Shown here piece after piece: positions 1-8,277 of a stretch of 64,000 nt of DNA; position 1 is the first letter of the stretch, and every line of letters starts with the position of its first letter. This stretch comes from Mesorhizobium sp. B4-1-3. GTDB taxonomy: Bacteria > Pseudomonadota > Alphaproteobacteria > Rhizobiales > Rhizobiaceae. The stretch lies in NCBI RefSeq assembly GCF_006439355.1, contig NZ_VFTG01000003.1, positions 62,001-126,000 of the forward strand, written 5' to 3'. The notes under the pieces are model-generated. The model saw only the letters and a program-made list of their open reading frames with translations, had not been told where the DNA came from and ran no database searches. The position numbers and the translations under genes are program-made.

Positions 1-2
1 CG

Positions 3-529
3 CAAGGCGCCGGCTTCTGCACCTTCAACGATGTAGCCGTCGCCTCGCTGGCGCTGCTGGCCGAAGGCGCCGCCGAAAATGTGCTGATCGTCGACCTCGA
101 CGTGCATCAGGGCGATGGCACGGCCGACATTCTGAAGGACGAGCCGCATGCCTTCACCTTTTCCATGCATGGCGAGCGCAACTACCCGGTGCGCAAGATC
201 GCTTCCGACCTCGACATCGCCTTGCCGGACGGCACCGGTGACGATGCCTATCTCGAGCGGCTCGCCCCCGTCCTGCCGCAACTGTCCGGGCAGAGGCATT
301 GGGATATCGTCTTTTACAATGCCGGCGTGGATGTGCATGCCGAGGACAGGCTGGGGCGGCTGGCGCTGAGCGACGGCGGCCTCAGCGCCCGCGAGGACAT
401 GGTCATCGGCCATTTCCGAAAGCAGGGCGTGCCGCTGTGCGGCGTCACGGCGGCGGCTATTCGACCGACGTGCCGACGCTGGCCGCGCGCCACGCCATCC
501 TGTTCGAGGTGGCGTCGCGATATGCGTAA
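3..529 (+). pseudogene. Histone deacetylase family protein, 5' truncated by window, frameshifted
   Basis: The reading frame is open from the window edge and encodes the acetyl-polyamine amidohydrolase / class II histone deacetylase fold. Visible motifs are GAGFCTFND, the metal-binding DLDVHQGDGT, FSMHGERNYP and YNAGVDVHAEDRLG. These enzymes are zinc hydrolases that remove acetyl groups from small amines or lysine. After GVPLCGV (about position 450) the frame breaks. The expected continuation GGGYSTDVPTLAARHAILFEVASRY is read in another frame and stops at 529, consistent with loss of one base in the GTCACGGCGGC stretch near 448-455. Without repair the protein would get an unrelated C-terminus ending near 653. 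The lesion sits in the conserved C-terminal glycine loop, so the gene is either a recent pseudogene or a sequencing error. Confidence 0.8.
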
Positions 530-530
530 T

Positions 531-636
531 TCTAGAGCGTTTCACCGTTTCACGGAAACGGCGAACCGCCCTATCTCTTTGTTTTTAAGCAGTTCCGGAC
601 GGAACCCGCTCACACTTTTCCTGGAATTGCTCTATC
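531..636. repeat. Dispersed intergenic repeat, family A, copy 1
   Basis: Starts TCTAGAGCGTTTCAC and ends GGAATTGCTCTA, so its two ends are near-complementary. The core contains CTATCTCTTTGTTTTT and a CCGGACGG-N-ACCGCTCACACTTTTC segment. Closely similar copies lie at 10866-10964 and 33229-33331 (inverted), and a half copy at 14793-14860. All four are intergenic. It looks like a rhizobial intergenic mosaic/palindromic element. Confidence 0.8.
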
Positions 637-640
637 CTAG

Positions 641-910
641 CTATTTCCTGTAGCTGGCGACCCGGAGCAGGATGAACACCGGCACGACGATCGCCGCGCC
701 GAGCAGGATATAGTCCAGGAAGCGGTCTATGGCGTGGAACCCGAGATTCCACAAATCGGCGAAGAACTGGCGGATGCCATAGAGGACGTCCATCGGCGAC
801 CAGCCGAAGGCATGCATGACGAGGCCGACGAGGAAGGAGACCACGAGCAGCTTCAGGAACACCCTGAGCGGCGTGTCGCCAAGAAAGCGCGTCAGTGCGG
901 ACAAGGCCAC
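641..910 (-). CDS. Small two-span membrane protein (DUF6460-like)
   Basis: An 89-residue protein with two hydrophobic stretches: about residues 15-35 (VFLKLLVVSFLVGLVMHAFG) and about 66-83 (ILLGAAIVVPVFILLRVA). It begins MALSALTRFLGD, has a Trp/Phe-rich link between the helices, and ends with a basic SYRK tail. This resembles the small DUF6460 family of alphaproteobacterial inner-membrane proteins, whose function is unknown. It is convergent with the deacetylase remnant and sits beside repeat family A. No operon partner is visible. The family name is from memory; the membrane topology is seen directly. Confidence 0.7.
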   Translation of the reverse strand: MALSALTRFLGDTPLRVFLKLLVVSFLVGLVMHAFGWSPMDVLYGIRQFFADLWNLGFHAIDRFLDYILLGAAIVVPVFILLRVASYRK

Positions 911-1046
911 TCTCCGGTTCGAGCCGCCCGATTCGGCAGCGCGATATCAGAGATACGCATTCCGCCGAAAGGCATCAAGCAATGGAGTCGCTGGCTCTGT
1001 TTGCCGATTGCTTGAGGCCCTTCCCTCATGGTAACGAGGCTGCTGC

Positions 1047-1120
1047 GCGGGTATGATGTAATGGTAGCCTGTCAGCTTCCCAAGCTGAACGCGCGGGTTC
1101 GATTCCCGCTACCCGCTCCA
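1047..1120 (+). tRNA. tRNA-Gly (CCC anticodon)
   Basis: A 74-nt cloverleaf. The acceptor GCGGGTA pairs with TACCCGC. The anticodon stem TCAGC/GCTGA encloses the loop TTCCCAA, giving anticodon CCC. The T-arm is CGGGT-TCGATTC-CCGCT, and CCA is encoded at the 3' end. It reads the GGG glycine codon. Confidence 0.95.
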
Positions 1121-1145
1121 GCTTGCCAGACAGGATTTGCGCCTC

Positions 1146-1718
1146 CTATTTGGGCGCGGCTGCGCTCCAACCGGCCTCCGGCTTGACCACCGTGGTCTCG
1201 TGCTTCTCCTGCCAGCCGTCTATGCCGGCGGGGAACCAGCCGACATTGGTATAGCCTTTCATCACCAGCCGCTTGCCGGCGTTCCAACTGCCCCAGCATT
1301 GCGGGCGGCAGAAGGTCACGATCGGCTTGGTCTTGTCCTTCTGCGTCAGAGCCTCGATGCGGCGATAGAACATCTTCTCTTGAGCATCCTGCAGGGGAGC
1401 CGCTCCGGCGCCCGGCATCCACACCGCTCCGGGCATTGAACGATGGGTGGGAAGCCAGAGCCCGTCCTTGGGGAAATCGTCCGGCTTCCTGTCGGCCGGA
1501 CCCACGTCGAGCAGGATCGGCTTCTTGGCCATCAGCGCCTCGAGGGCGGCGAGGTCGAGCACCCTTGCGCCTGAGAGCGTCGCCGGCGTCTCGCCGTGCA
1601 TCGGCCCGCTCCACAAGCCGCTAGGCTCGGCGACCGGATTGGCACTCGCCATATTCGGAAGGAGCGCCACCACGGCAACGATGGAGGCCATCCTGGCAAT
1701 TTCAACAACGGAACGCAT
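1146..1718 (-). CDS. PQQ-dependent catabolism-associated CXXCW-motif (rhodanese-like) protein
   Basis: About 190 residues with an N-terminal signal peptide (VVEIARMASIVAVVALLPNMASA). A rhodanese-like domain follows, with ILLDVGPAD, LPTHRSMPGAVWMPGAG and the diagnostic CRPQCWGSWNA active loop. Families with this Cys-X3-Cys-Trp loop are known as accessory proteins near PQQ-dependent alcohol dehydrogenases, probably acting in the periplasm. The ATG at 1718 is preferred over a TTG at 1730 because GGATCCGG precedes it at suitable spacing. It directly follows the SoxYZ-like gene, with about 12 bp between them, so the two are surely cotranscribed. The exact redox or sulfur role is unknown. Confidence 0.87.
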   Translation of the reverse strand: MRSVVEIARMASIVAVVALLPNMASANPVAEPSGLWSGPMHGETPATLSGARVLDLAALEALMAKKPILLDVGPADRKPDDFPKDGLWLPTHRSMPGAVWMPGAGAAPLQDAQEKMFYRRIEALTQKDKTKPIVTFCRPQCWGSWNAGKRLVMKGYTNVGWFPAGIDGWQEKHETTVVKPEAGWSAAAPK

Positions 1719-1730
1719 CGCCGGATCCAA

Positions 1731-2546
1731 TCAGTTCATCGCAGCCGGAATGTCGAAGCCCTGCTCCCAATGGCCATCCTTGGTGTCGGAAGCGACGACC
1801 TTCAGCGGCTCTCTCCCGTTCTGGACGAAGGAGAAAGTGATGACCGGATTGGTGGAGAGCGAGATATCGGCTTCGAGGTCGAACACCTTGGCATTACCGG
1901 AGGACACGGACATCTTGTTGATGTAGCGCGGCGGCGTGAAGTATTGCGTTATCGGGTTCTTCTGCATTCCATTGAAGTTGGGATGACGGATCATCAGCGT
2001 CGCCTCTATCGGCTTGCCTGCCGCGGCGCCCTCGGCGAATTTCATCCGCATCTGGCCCATGCCCGCCATGGCCTTTTCGTCGCTCGCGGCAACCGGCGCC
2101 GAGCAGCCGCCAGAGGCCTTCACGAAGGCGGCGGTCTCGAAGAGCTTGCCGTCCTTGGTCTCCGCCACGGCGTGAACATTCGTGTAGGTATCGACCCGCA
2201 CGCGTAGCTGCACCGATCCGGCGTCGGCCGCGGGGCCAAAGGTGAATTTGGCCGCGAAAGGCGCCGGGTTGTCATCGATGACCAGATAGACCGACTTGAT
2301 CTCGTTGTTTTCGGGCATCGTCAGCGTGATCGGCACGAGGGCGGCATCCTGCGCGCGCTTGGGCGCATCGAGCTGGATCAGGGTTTCGGTGGGCTCGACC
2401 TTACGGTCGCCGAACAGATACTGGGCGATCTGGTTCCAGCGCTCCTGACGCTCAGGCTCCATGTTGGCCGGTTCCGAGGCCAGGCCTTTACTGCCCGGCA
2501 CCGCGGCAAAGACAGCGAGGCATAGGGCAAGCGGCAGAATCTTCAT
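1731..2546 (-). CDS. Quinoprotein dehydrogenase-associated SoxYZ-like carrier protein
   Basis: A 271-residue secreted protein with signal peptide MKILPLALCLAVFAAVPGSKGLA. The N-terminal half is SoxY-like and ends at the swinging-arm cysteine motif ASGGCSAPVAA (about residue 150). The C-terminal half is SoxZ-like (KPIEATLMIRHPNFNGMQ ... GREPLKVVASDTKDGHWEQGFDI). In the thiosulfate oxidation system SoxY and SoxZ are separate proteins. This fused form is known beside PQQ-dependent dehydrogenase genes. It is the middle gene of a three-gene minus-strand operon (metallohydrolase, this gene, CXXCW protein). No Sox oxidase genes or dehydrogenase gene are in the window. Confidence 0.87.
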   Translation of the reverse strand: MKILPLALCLAVFAAVPGSKGLASEPANMEPERQERWNQIAQYLFGDRKVEPTETLIQLDAPKRAQDAALVPITLTMPENNEIKSVYLVIDDNPAPFAAKFTFGPAADAGSVQLRVRVDTYTNVHAVAETKDGKLFETAAFVKASGGCSAPVAASDEKAMAGMGQMRMKFAEGAAAGKPIEATLMIRHPNFNGMQKNPITQYFTPPRYINKMSVSSGNAKVFDLEADISLSTNPVITFSFVQNGREPLKVVASDTKDGHWEQGFDIPAAMN

Positions 2547-2564
2547 GATCTCCTCCTCGTCGGG

Positions 2565-3560
2565 CTACTCCCACTCCAGTTCCTTGTAGGCCTGGATGAC
2601 ATTGCGCTCGTTGTAGTCGTCGAACAGCACCCAGCGGTTCCGCTCCGATTGAGCGACGGAGCGGGCGGCATCCTCGATCGAAACGCCCGAGGCTATCGCC
2701 TTGCGAGTGCCGTCGCTCAAGGCGGACAAGTAACGCGTCAAATCAGCCATGGCGGGAGCGACATCCACGATCGGCGGGCCATGGCCAGGCACAGCCCGAG
2801 ACGCGCCGAGCGCTTTGAGCTTGTCGAGTTCGGCAAGCCAGCCGGGCAGGCTGCCGTCAAGCGAAGGAACACGGTTTACGAAAAGCAGGTCGGCCGGGAA
2901 GAGCAAGCCGGTCTCGACATCCAGCATCGACAGATCGCAATCGGTATGGGCCGTCGCGTGCGCGCTCAGCCGGACAATGCGGCCTCCCAGGTCGATTTCG
3001 GCGCCGTCCCTCACCTCCTGGGTAGGATAGACGATGCTGCCAACGCTCTCCGCGCCGAGGATCTCCGCAAGCCGCTTCCGGTAGAAATCGCCGCGCGCCT
3101 CCAACGCCAACCGCAGCGCGTGGTGTCCGACAAAGGCCGGCCGGTCCTGGGCGAAGGCCGCCGCGCCGAAGGAATGATCGGGGTGAACGTGGGTGATCAG
3201 CACATGGCGGATTGGCTTGTCCGTCCGCTTCCTGATCTCGGCCCTCAGCCACTCGCCATCCGTGAGGCTGCCGCCAGAATCGGTGACCAGCACGCTATCG
3301 CGTCCGACGATGAAGCCGACATTGGCGATGCCTCCATGGTTCGCGGCCGCAGCATCCTCGTGCGGGGCTGCGCGAATAAAAATGCCTGGCCCCACCTCTG
3401 TCATGGTCGCGGCGGCCAAGCTGCCCGGCAGGCAGCACAGGCAGAGTCCGCCGATCAGCGCCGCGCGTCGTGAGATTGGAAGAACTGACCCAGTCCCGAC
3501 GCAGGGTTGGCCCGACACATCCTTCCAAAAGGACGAAACATGCATATGCGCGTATAGCAT
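2565..3560 (-). CDS. Quinoprotein relay system zinc metallohydrolase (MBL fold)
   Basis: A 331-residue metallo-beta-lactamase-fold protein. The zinc motif HVHPDH is at residues 124-129, followed by HATAHTDCD, VETGLLFPADLLF and PGHGPP. The N-terminus carries a twin-arginine-like signal (ISRRAALIGGLCLCCLPGSLAAA, about residues 29-51), so it is probably exported. This architecture matches the class of metallohydrolases associated with quinoprotein dehydrogenases, whose substrate is not known. It is 18 bp upstream of the SoxYZ-like gene and leads the operon. The start is uncertain: ATG at 3560 gives a long N-region and no clear ribosome site, and ATG at 3545 is an alternative. Confidence 0.85.
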   Translation of the reverse strand: MLYAHMHVSSFWKDVSGQPCVGTGSVLPISRRAALIGGLCLCCLPGSLAAATMTEVGPGIFIRAAPHEDAAAANHGGIANVGFIVGRDSVLVTDSGGSLTDGEWLRAEIRKRTDKPIRHVLITHVHPDHSFGAAAFAQDRPAFVGHHALRLALEARGDFYRKRLAEILGAESVGSIVYPTQEVRDGAEIDLGGRIVRLSAHATAHTDCDLSMLDVETGLLFPADLLFVNRVPSLDGSLPGWLAELDKLKALGASRAVPGHGPPIVDVAPAMADLTRYLSALSDGTRKAIASGVSIEDAARSVAQSERNRWVLFDDYNERNVIQAYKELEWE

Positions 3561-3687
3561 ACCGGCTCAAAGCCGGCATATTGGCCAAAATGCCAACGGA
3601 CGAGACAGGCGCGAGCGAGGCGACCGACAACAAGCAGATTGCCGGATGCCGGAGCCGGCAGGGGTGATGACAGTTTACATCAAGGAA

Positions 3688-3720
3688 GCTCGGATATTGC
3701 GCAACGCGCAATATCCGAGC
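3688..3720. repeat. Perfect 15-bp inverted repeat
   Basis: The arms GCTCGGATATTGCGC (3688-3702) and GCGCAATATCCGAGC (3706-3720) are exact complements around a 3-nt AAC loop. It lies between the Tat His/Arg-rich gene (ends 3747) and the metallohydrolase operon start (3560). On the minus strand it would form a strong hairpin, but the following bases are not a U-tract. Operator or processing hairpin are both possible. Confidence 0.85.
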
Positions 3721-3746
3721 TCAACATTCCTCCGCGAGTAACGTCT

Positions 3747-4106
3747 TTACAGCCAGAAGCCGATCCACACGCGCTCGCGCCGGCAGCGGCGGCGCCAACG
3801 GCCACGATGCCAGAAGCGGCGGCAGACGTGCCTCCAGCCGCGCCGGCGACCACGACGACGGTGGCGCCAGCGCCAATGTCCGCCTCCGTGCCCGTGTCGA
3901 CGATGATGACGATGGTGCGAGACCAGCTCCACTTCGGCCGGATCGTCGCCTTCGAAGACCGCATTGTCCGGCTTGTCGATCTCGTCCAGAATTCCGTTGC
4001 CGGCGGGAATACCGGCAACGGCCTTGCCGGGTCCGGCCAGGCTTGCCAGTGCCGCCGCCCCCGCAACGCCAAGCATTCCAGTCAGAAACAATCGACGTTC
4101 CATCAA
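3747..4106 (-). CDS. Twin-arginine signal protein with His/Arg/Trp-rich tail, unknown function
   Basis: A 119-residue protein. It starts with a Tat-type leader (MERRLFLTGMLGVAGAAALASLA), then a short acidic linker (DEIDKPDNAVFEGDDPAEVELV), then a very basic, low-complexity tail. The tail begins SHHRHHRRHGHGGGHW, is full of WR, RRR and RW motifs, and ends VWIGFWL. Similar small exported His/Arg-rich proteins occur in rhizobia, with no assigned function. Metal or nucleic-acid binding would suit the tail but is speculation. It faces the same way as the quinoprotein accessory operon downstream, separated by the 15-bp inverted repeat. The frame could be questioned because GC-rich repeats open several frames, but the clean Tat leader favours this one. 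Confidence 0.6.
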   Translation of the reverse strand: MMERRLFLTGMLGVAGAAALASLAGPGKAVAGIPAGNGILDEIDKPDNAVFEGDDPAEVELVSHHRHHRRHGHGGGHWRWRHRRRGRRRGWRHVCRRFWHRGRWRRRCRRERVWIGFWL

Positions 4107-4208
4107 AACCTCCCGAGCTGTCGAGCATCGGCAGCTCTTTCCCTCACCCGCAACGGGCTCCAGCGAGCGGCCGATCGGTTTGAACGTACAAGTAGCATTG
4201 TCGTTCCA

Positions 4209-5198
4209 TCACCCCACTTCGCGCAAGATGAAGTCGTGCAACATTTTCGCGGCGGGCGAGAGCACGCGGTTCTTGACCGTGATCAGGCTGTAGGGCCGGA
4301 CTTCGATGTCGAACTCGGTTTGGACGACGTCGATGGCGCCGGCCAGCCCGTCGCCGCCTTGAATGAACTTGGCGACCTGGATCGAGACCGGCGCGATGGC
4401 GTCGGACTGCGCCACCATTACCAAGGTGAGCAACAGCGAGGAGGTGTTGAGGATGCGGTCAGGCAGCGGAATGTCGCGGTTCAAAAAGTTGCTCTCCATC
4501 GCCTGGCGAAGCGGCGAGCCGCCGGACTGGAACACCCAGTCATAGCCCGAGGTCTCCTCCAGCCTCACCATCTTGCCGCTCGCCAGGGGATGGCCGCGGC
4601 GCACGATGAGGCAGGCCTTCTCGACGCCGATGACGCGCGATTCGAAGAGCCGCGGATTGAGGTCGTCGGGGATGCGGGCGATGATGAAATCGTGGCGCGA
4701 GGCGATCAGCTCGCGGGCAAGCACGTTCGAAGTCTCGACCTGCATGGTGATCTCGATGCGTGGGTAGATGCGGCGGATCTCGCGGATCGCCGGCACGGCC
4801 AATTCGATCGCTGGCGCCGTCACCGCGCCGAGGAACACCGAGCCGCCCTTGCCGGCCTTGAGCTCGGAAATCTCGCGATCGGCCTCGCGCATCTCGAGCA
4901 GGATCGAGCGCGCGCGGCGAGCGAGCGCCAAGCCGTAAGGGGTCAGCGTCACGCCGCGCGGCAGCCGCTCGCACAACTTAACGTCGAGCACCGCCTCCAT
5001 CTCGGCGATCATGCGCGAGGCGGCCGGCTGGGAGATGTTCATGACCTGGGCGGCGGCGCTCACTCGTCCGTGATCGTCGAGCGCCGCGATCATGCGCATG
5101 TGGCGAAGGCTGAGGCCGCTGCGCAGCAGCGTCTCGCCGTCTCCACGCAATTTCTCGTAACTTGCTGAAATCGCATCAGGATCATGCAATGCCGCCAT
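4209..5198 (-). CDS. gbpR: LysR-type regulator GbpR, divergent from chvE
   Basis: A 329-residue LysR-family regulator. The N-terminal winged HTH covers about residues 28-87 (LRHMRMIAALDDHGRVSAAAQ ... NISQPAASRMIAEMEAVL). The LysR substrate domain follows (GSVFLGAVTAPAIELAVPAIREI ... DFIIARIPDDLNPRLFESRVIG ... SPAAKMLHDFILREVG). Position fixes the name: in Agrobacterium, GbpR (galactose-binding protein regulator) is transcribed divergently from chvE and controls it in response to sugars. Here the next plus-strand genes are chvE, gguA, gguB and gguC. The 293-bp divergent region carries a symmetric ATATC-N6-GATAT site. Confidence 0.87.
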   Translation of the reverse strand: MAALHDPDAISASYEKLRGDGETLLRSGLSLRHMRMIAALDDHGRVSAAAQVMNISQPAASRMIAEMEAVLDVKLCERLPRGVTLTPYGLALARRARSILLEMREADREISELKAGKGGSVFLGAVTAPAIELAVPAIREIRRIYPRIEITMQVETSNVLARELIASRHDFIIARIPDDLNPRLFESRVIGVEKACLIVRRGHPLASGKMVRLEETSGYDWVFQSGGSPLRQAMESNFLNRDIPLPDRILNTSSLLLTLVMVAQSDAIAPVSIQVAKFIQGGDGLAGAIDVVQTEFDIEVRPYSLITVKNRVLSPAAKMLHDFILREVG

Positions 5199-5241
5199 GG
5201 CTCGAAGCCTCTCCGCCGGGTTTCTATTTGTCCTCTAAGCC

Positions 5242-5257
5242 ATATCAGTTTCGATAT
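5242..5257. promoter_or_regulatory. Candidate GbpR operator in gbpR-chvE intergenic region
   Basis: ATATC (5242-5246) and GATAT (5253-5257) are exact complements separated by 6 nt, just upstream of gbpR. This fits the T-N11-A type dyad bound by LysR regulators. A related half site TTATATC lies near 5287. Assignment to GbpR rests on position only. Confidence 0.4.
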
Positions 5258-5491
5258 AGCAACCAGCAAAGATCGCATTTGACAGTTATATCAAAGGGAC
5301 CCACCCTTCGTGCGTTCCGAGGCGCAGGGGTCGGCAACGAGCAAATTCGTATCGATTGAAACTGCGTTTCGGGGCCGATTGGGAGGATACCGGAGATCGA
5401 TAAAGCCGACAGTGGCGCGCCAGCGCACCTGTTCGACTGCGCGGCCCGCGAAGCCCCGAGGTGTCGCGTCCATCAACCAGGGAGAGTAATC

Positions 5492-6562
5492 GTGAAGATC
5501 ATCAAGACGCTGGCCGCCGTGGCGGCCCTTGGCATTGCCGCCATGAGCTATTCGGCGCACGCCGCCGACAAGGGCCTCATCGGCGTGCTGATGCCGACCA
5601 AGACCTCGCAGCGCTGGATCAATGACGGCGACGCCGTCAAGTCCCAGCTCGAGAAGCTCGGCTACACGGTCGACCTGCAATATGCGCAGGACGATATCCC
5701 GAACCAGCTCAGCCAGCTGGAAAACGAAATCACCAAGGGCCCGAAGGCGCTGATCATCGCGTCAATCGACGGCACCACCATGGCCGATGCGCTGCAGAAG
5801 GCCAACGACGCGGGCGTCGTCGTCGTCGCCTATGACCGCCTGATCAAGAAGACCCCGAATGTCGACTACTACACCACCTTCGACAATTTCGGCGTCGGCG
5901 TGATCCAGGCGAACTCGCTGGTCAAGGGCCTCAAGGAGCGCTTCCCGAACACCAAGCCTTGGAATGTCGAGCTGTTCGGCGGCTCGCCGGACGACAACAA
6001 CGCCTTCTTCTTCTACAACGGTGCGATGTCGGTCCTGCAGCCGCTGATCGACAACGGCACGATCAAGATCAAGTCCGGCCAGATGGGCATGGACAAGGTC
6101 GGCACGCTGCGCTGGCTCGCCGCCACCGCGCAGGCCCGCATGGACAATTTGCTTTCGGCCAACTACTCGGACGGCAGCCGCGTCGATGGCGTCCTGTCGC
6201 CCTATGACGGCCTTTCGCGCGGCATCACCGCCTCGCTGCGCGCCGTCGGCTACGGCACGGCGGCACAGCCCTGGCCGATCGTGACCGGCCAGGATGCCGA
6301 GACCGCCTCGGTCAAGCTGATCATCTCGGGCGAGCAGTATTCGACGGTGTTCAAGGATACCCGCGAGCTGGCCAAGTCGACCGTGGAACTGGTCGACAAG
6401 GTGCTCTCCGGCGGCAAGCCTGAGGGCCTCGACACCAAGACCTACAACAACGACGTCAAGGTCGTTCCCTCGATCCTCCTGACGCCGGTCGAGGTCGACA
6501 AGTCGAACTATCAGAAGCTGGTCGTCGACTCCGGCTACATCAAGGCCGAAGAGCTGAAGTAA
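5492..6562 (+). CDS. chvE: Multiple monosaccharide-binding periplasmic protein ChvE
   Basis: A 356-residue periplasmic sugar-binding protein of the type I ribose/xylose-binding fold. The signal peptide is [24 protein letters not shown], followed by the mature start [23 protein letters not shown] and sugar-site features such as [23 protein letters not shown] and the C-terminal [12 protein letters not shown]. In Agrobacterium ChvE binds galactose, glucose, arabinose and other aldoses. It feeds the GguAB transporter and also presents sugars to the VirA kinase. The start is GTG at 5492, with GGGAGAG about 6 bp before it. It is the first gene of chvE-gguABC and is followed by an intrinsic terminator. 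Confidence 0.95.
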   Translation: MKIIKTLAAVAALGIAAMSYSAHAADKGLIGVLMPTKTSQRWINDGDAVKSQLEKLGYTVDLQYAQDDIPNQLSQLENEITKGPKALIIASIDGTTMADALQKANDAGVVVVAYDRLIKKTPNVDYYTTFDNFGVGVIQANSLVKGLKERFPNTKPWNVELFGGSPDDNNAFFFYNGAMSVLQPLIDNGTIKIKSGQMGMDKVGTLRWLAATAQARMDNLLSANYSDGSRVDGVLSPYDGLSRGITASLRAVGYGTAAQPWPIVTGQDAETASVKLIISGEQYSTVFKDTRELAKSTVELVDKVLSGGKPEGLDTKTYNNDVKVVPSILLTPVEVDKSNYQKLVVDSGYIKAEELK

Positions 6563-6578
6563 TCCAGTCTTACAGGAA

Positions 6579-6608
6579 GGGGTCCTGCGCGGCCGCAGGA
6601 CCCCTTTT
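6579..6608 (+). terminator. Intrinsic terminator between chvE and gguA
   Basis: GGGGTCCTGCG (6579-6589) pairs exactly with CGCAGGACCCC (6594-6604), followed by TTTT. It lies 17 bp after the chvE stop. Partial read-through would give far more binding protein than transporter, the usual stoichiometry in such operons. Confidence 0.85.
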
Positions 6609-6741
6609 CGTTCAGAAACTACCCCGGTATTGTTTTTGCCGGCTTCTGTGGCATCACACGCCGCAGTATGTTGATTTCGCGCATGAGCCCTTCGGGAACC
6701 GGAGCCGGTTCGGAGCTATGCGCCCCAGGGAGCAGATCCTG

Positions 6742-8277
6742 ATGGCCTCGACGATTTTGGAGATGCGCGACATCACCAAGACGTTCCCCGGCGTGAAGGC
6801 GTTGTCGAACGTCAACCTCAGCGTCGAGGAAGGTGAGATCCACGCCATCGTCGGCGAGAACGGCGCCGGCAAGTCGACGCTGATGAAGGTGCTGTCGGGC
6901 GTCTATCCTTCCGGCACCTATGATGGCCAGATCATCTTTCGCGCCCAGGAATGCAACTTCAAGGGCATTCACGACAGCGAGCATATCGGCATCGTCATTA
7001 TCCACCAGGAGCTTGCCCTGGTGCCGATGCTGTCGATCGCGGAAAACATCTTCCTCGGCAACGAGCACGCCAGCTACGGCGTCATCGACTGGGACGCCAA
7101 CGAGGCGCGCACGGCCGCCCTGCTCAAGAAAGTCGGGCTCAACGAGGACCCCAAGACGCTGATCACCAATATCGGCGTCGGCAAGCAGCAGTTGGTCGAG
7201 ATCGCCAAGGCGCTGAGCAAGGAAGTGAAGCTCCTGATCCTGGACGAGCCGACGGCGTCGCTCAGCGAAAAGGACAGCCAGGCGCTGCTCGACCTTCTGC
7301 TCGAGTTCAAGCGCCAGGGCATGACCTCGATCCTGATCTCGCACAAGCTCAACGAGGTGAACCGTGTCGCCGACAAGGTCACGGTGATCCGCGACGGGCG
7401 CACCATCGAGACCTTGCCGAGGAAGGACATCTCCGAAGACCGCATCATCACCTCGATGGTCGGCCGCTCCCTCGACGATCGCTACCCGCCGCGCGAGCCG
7501 CAGATCGGCGAGGTCATCTTCGAGGTGAAGAACTGGTCGGTCTACCATCCGATCCATGCCGAGCGGCAGGTGATCAAGAACGTCAGCCTCAATGTGCGCA
7601 AGGGCGAGGTGGTGGGCATTGCCGGGCTGATGGGCGCGGGCCGCACCGAATTCGCGATGAGCCTGTTCGGCCGCTCCTATGGCCGGCACATCACCGGCGA
7701 GGTTCTGCTCAGGGGCAAGCCGCTCGACCTCTCATCGGTGAGCAAGGCGGTGGAGAACCGGATCGCCTACGTCACCGAGGACCGCAAGACCTATGGGCTT
7801 AACCTCATCGACCACATCAAGCACAATGTGACTTTGGCCAACCTTTCCGGCGTTTCCAGCCGCGGCGTCATCGACGACATGCGCGAGATGAGCGTCGCCA
7901 ACGACTACCGCAAGAAGACCAACATCCGTGCCTCCAGCGTCTATCAGCTGACCGGCAATCTCTCGGGCGGCAACCAGCAGAAGGTGGTGCTGTCGAAATG
8001 GCTGTTCGCCGATCCGGAGGTCTTGATCCTCGACGAGCCGACGCGCGGCATTGACGTCGGCGCCAAGTACGAAATCTACACGATCATCGCGCGCCTCGCC
8101 GCCGAGGGCAAAGCGATCATCGTCATCTCGTCGGAAATGCCTGAGCTGCTCGGCATCAGCGACCGCATCTATGTGATGAACGAAGGGCGTATCGTCGGCG
8201 AGATGGCGGCAAGCGACGCCAGCCAGGAAAAAATCATGCGCGCCATCGTTCGGGGAGAAGGAAAAAAAGCATCATGA
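6742..8277 (+). CDS. gguA: Multiple monosaccharide ABC transporter ATP-binding protein GguA
   Basis: About 511 residues with two tandem ABC ATPase domains, as in the sugar (RbsA/XylG/MglA) class. Domain 1 has Walker [12 protein letters not shown], a Q-loop with [11 protein letters not shown], and Walker [12 protein letters not shown]. Domain 2 has a degenerate P-loop GLMGAGRTE, signature LSGGNQQKV and Walker [15 protein letters not shown]. The ATG at 6742 is chosen because AGGGAG (6727-6732) sits 9 bp ahead; an upstream in-frame start at 6718 lacks such a site. It energises import of sugars delivered by ChvE. It overlaps gguB by 4 bp (ATGA), so the two are translationally coupled. Confidence 0.95.
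   Translation: MASTILEMRDITKTFPGVKALSNVNLSVEEGEIHAIVGENGAGKSTLMKVLSGVYPSGTYDGQIIFRAQECNFKGIHDSEHIGIVIIHQELALVPMLSIAENIFLGNEHASYGVIDWDANEARTAALLKKVGLNEDPKTLITNIGVGKQQLVEIAKALSKEVKLLILDEPTASLSEKDSQALLDLLLEFKRQGMTSILISHKLNEVNRVADKVTVIRDGRTIETLPRKDISEDRIITSMVGRSLDDRYPPREPQIGEVIFEVKNWSVYHPIHAERQVIKNVSLNVRKGEVVGIAGLMGAGRTEFAMSLFGRSYGRHITGEVLLRGKPLDLSSVSKAVENRIAYVTEDRKTYGLNLIDHIKHNVTLANLSGVSSRGVIDDMREMSVANDYRKKTNIRASSVYQLTGNLSGGNQQKVVLSKWLFADPEVLILDEPTRGIDVGAKYEIYTIIARLAAEGKAIIVISSEMPELLGISDRIYVMNEGRIVGEMAASDASQEKIMRAIVRGEGKKAS

Noticed and set aside
1072..1614. Long minus-strand frame overlapping tRNA-Gly and the rhodanese-like gene
   Set aside because: It runs through the tRNA and is rich in Arg/Ala/Gly with no motif. 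It is a shadow of the real gene.
3600..4130. Several long overlapping open frames on both strands around the His/Arg-rich gene
   Set aside because: They arise from GC-rich codon repetition. Only the frame with the Tat leader has a biological signature.
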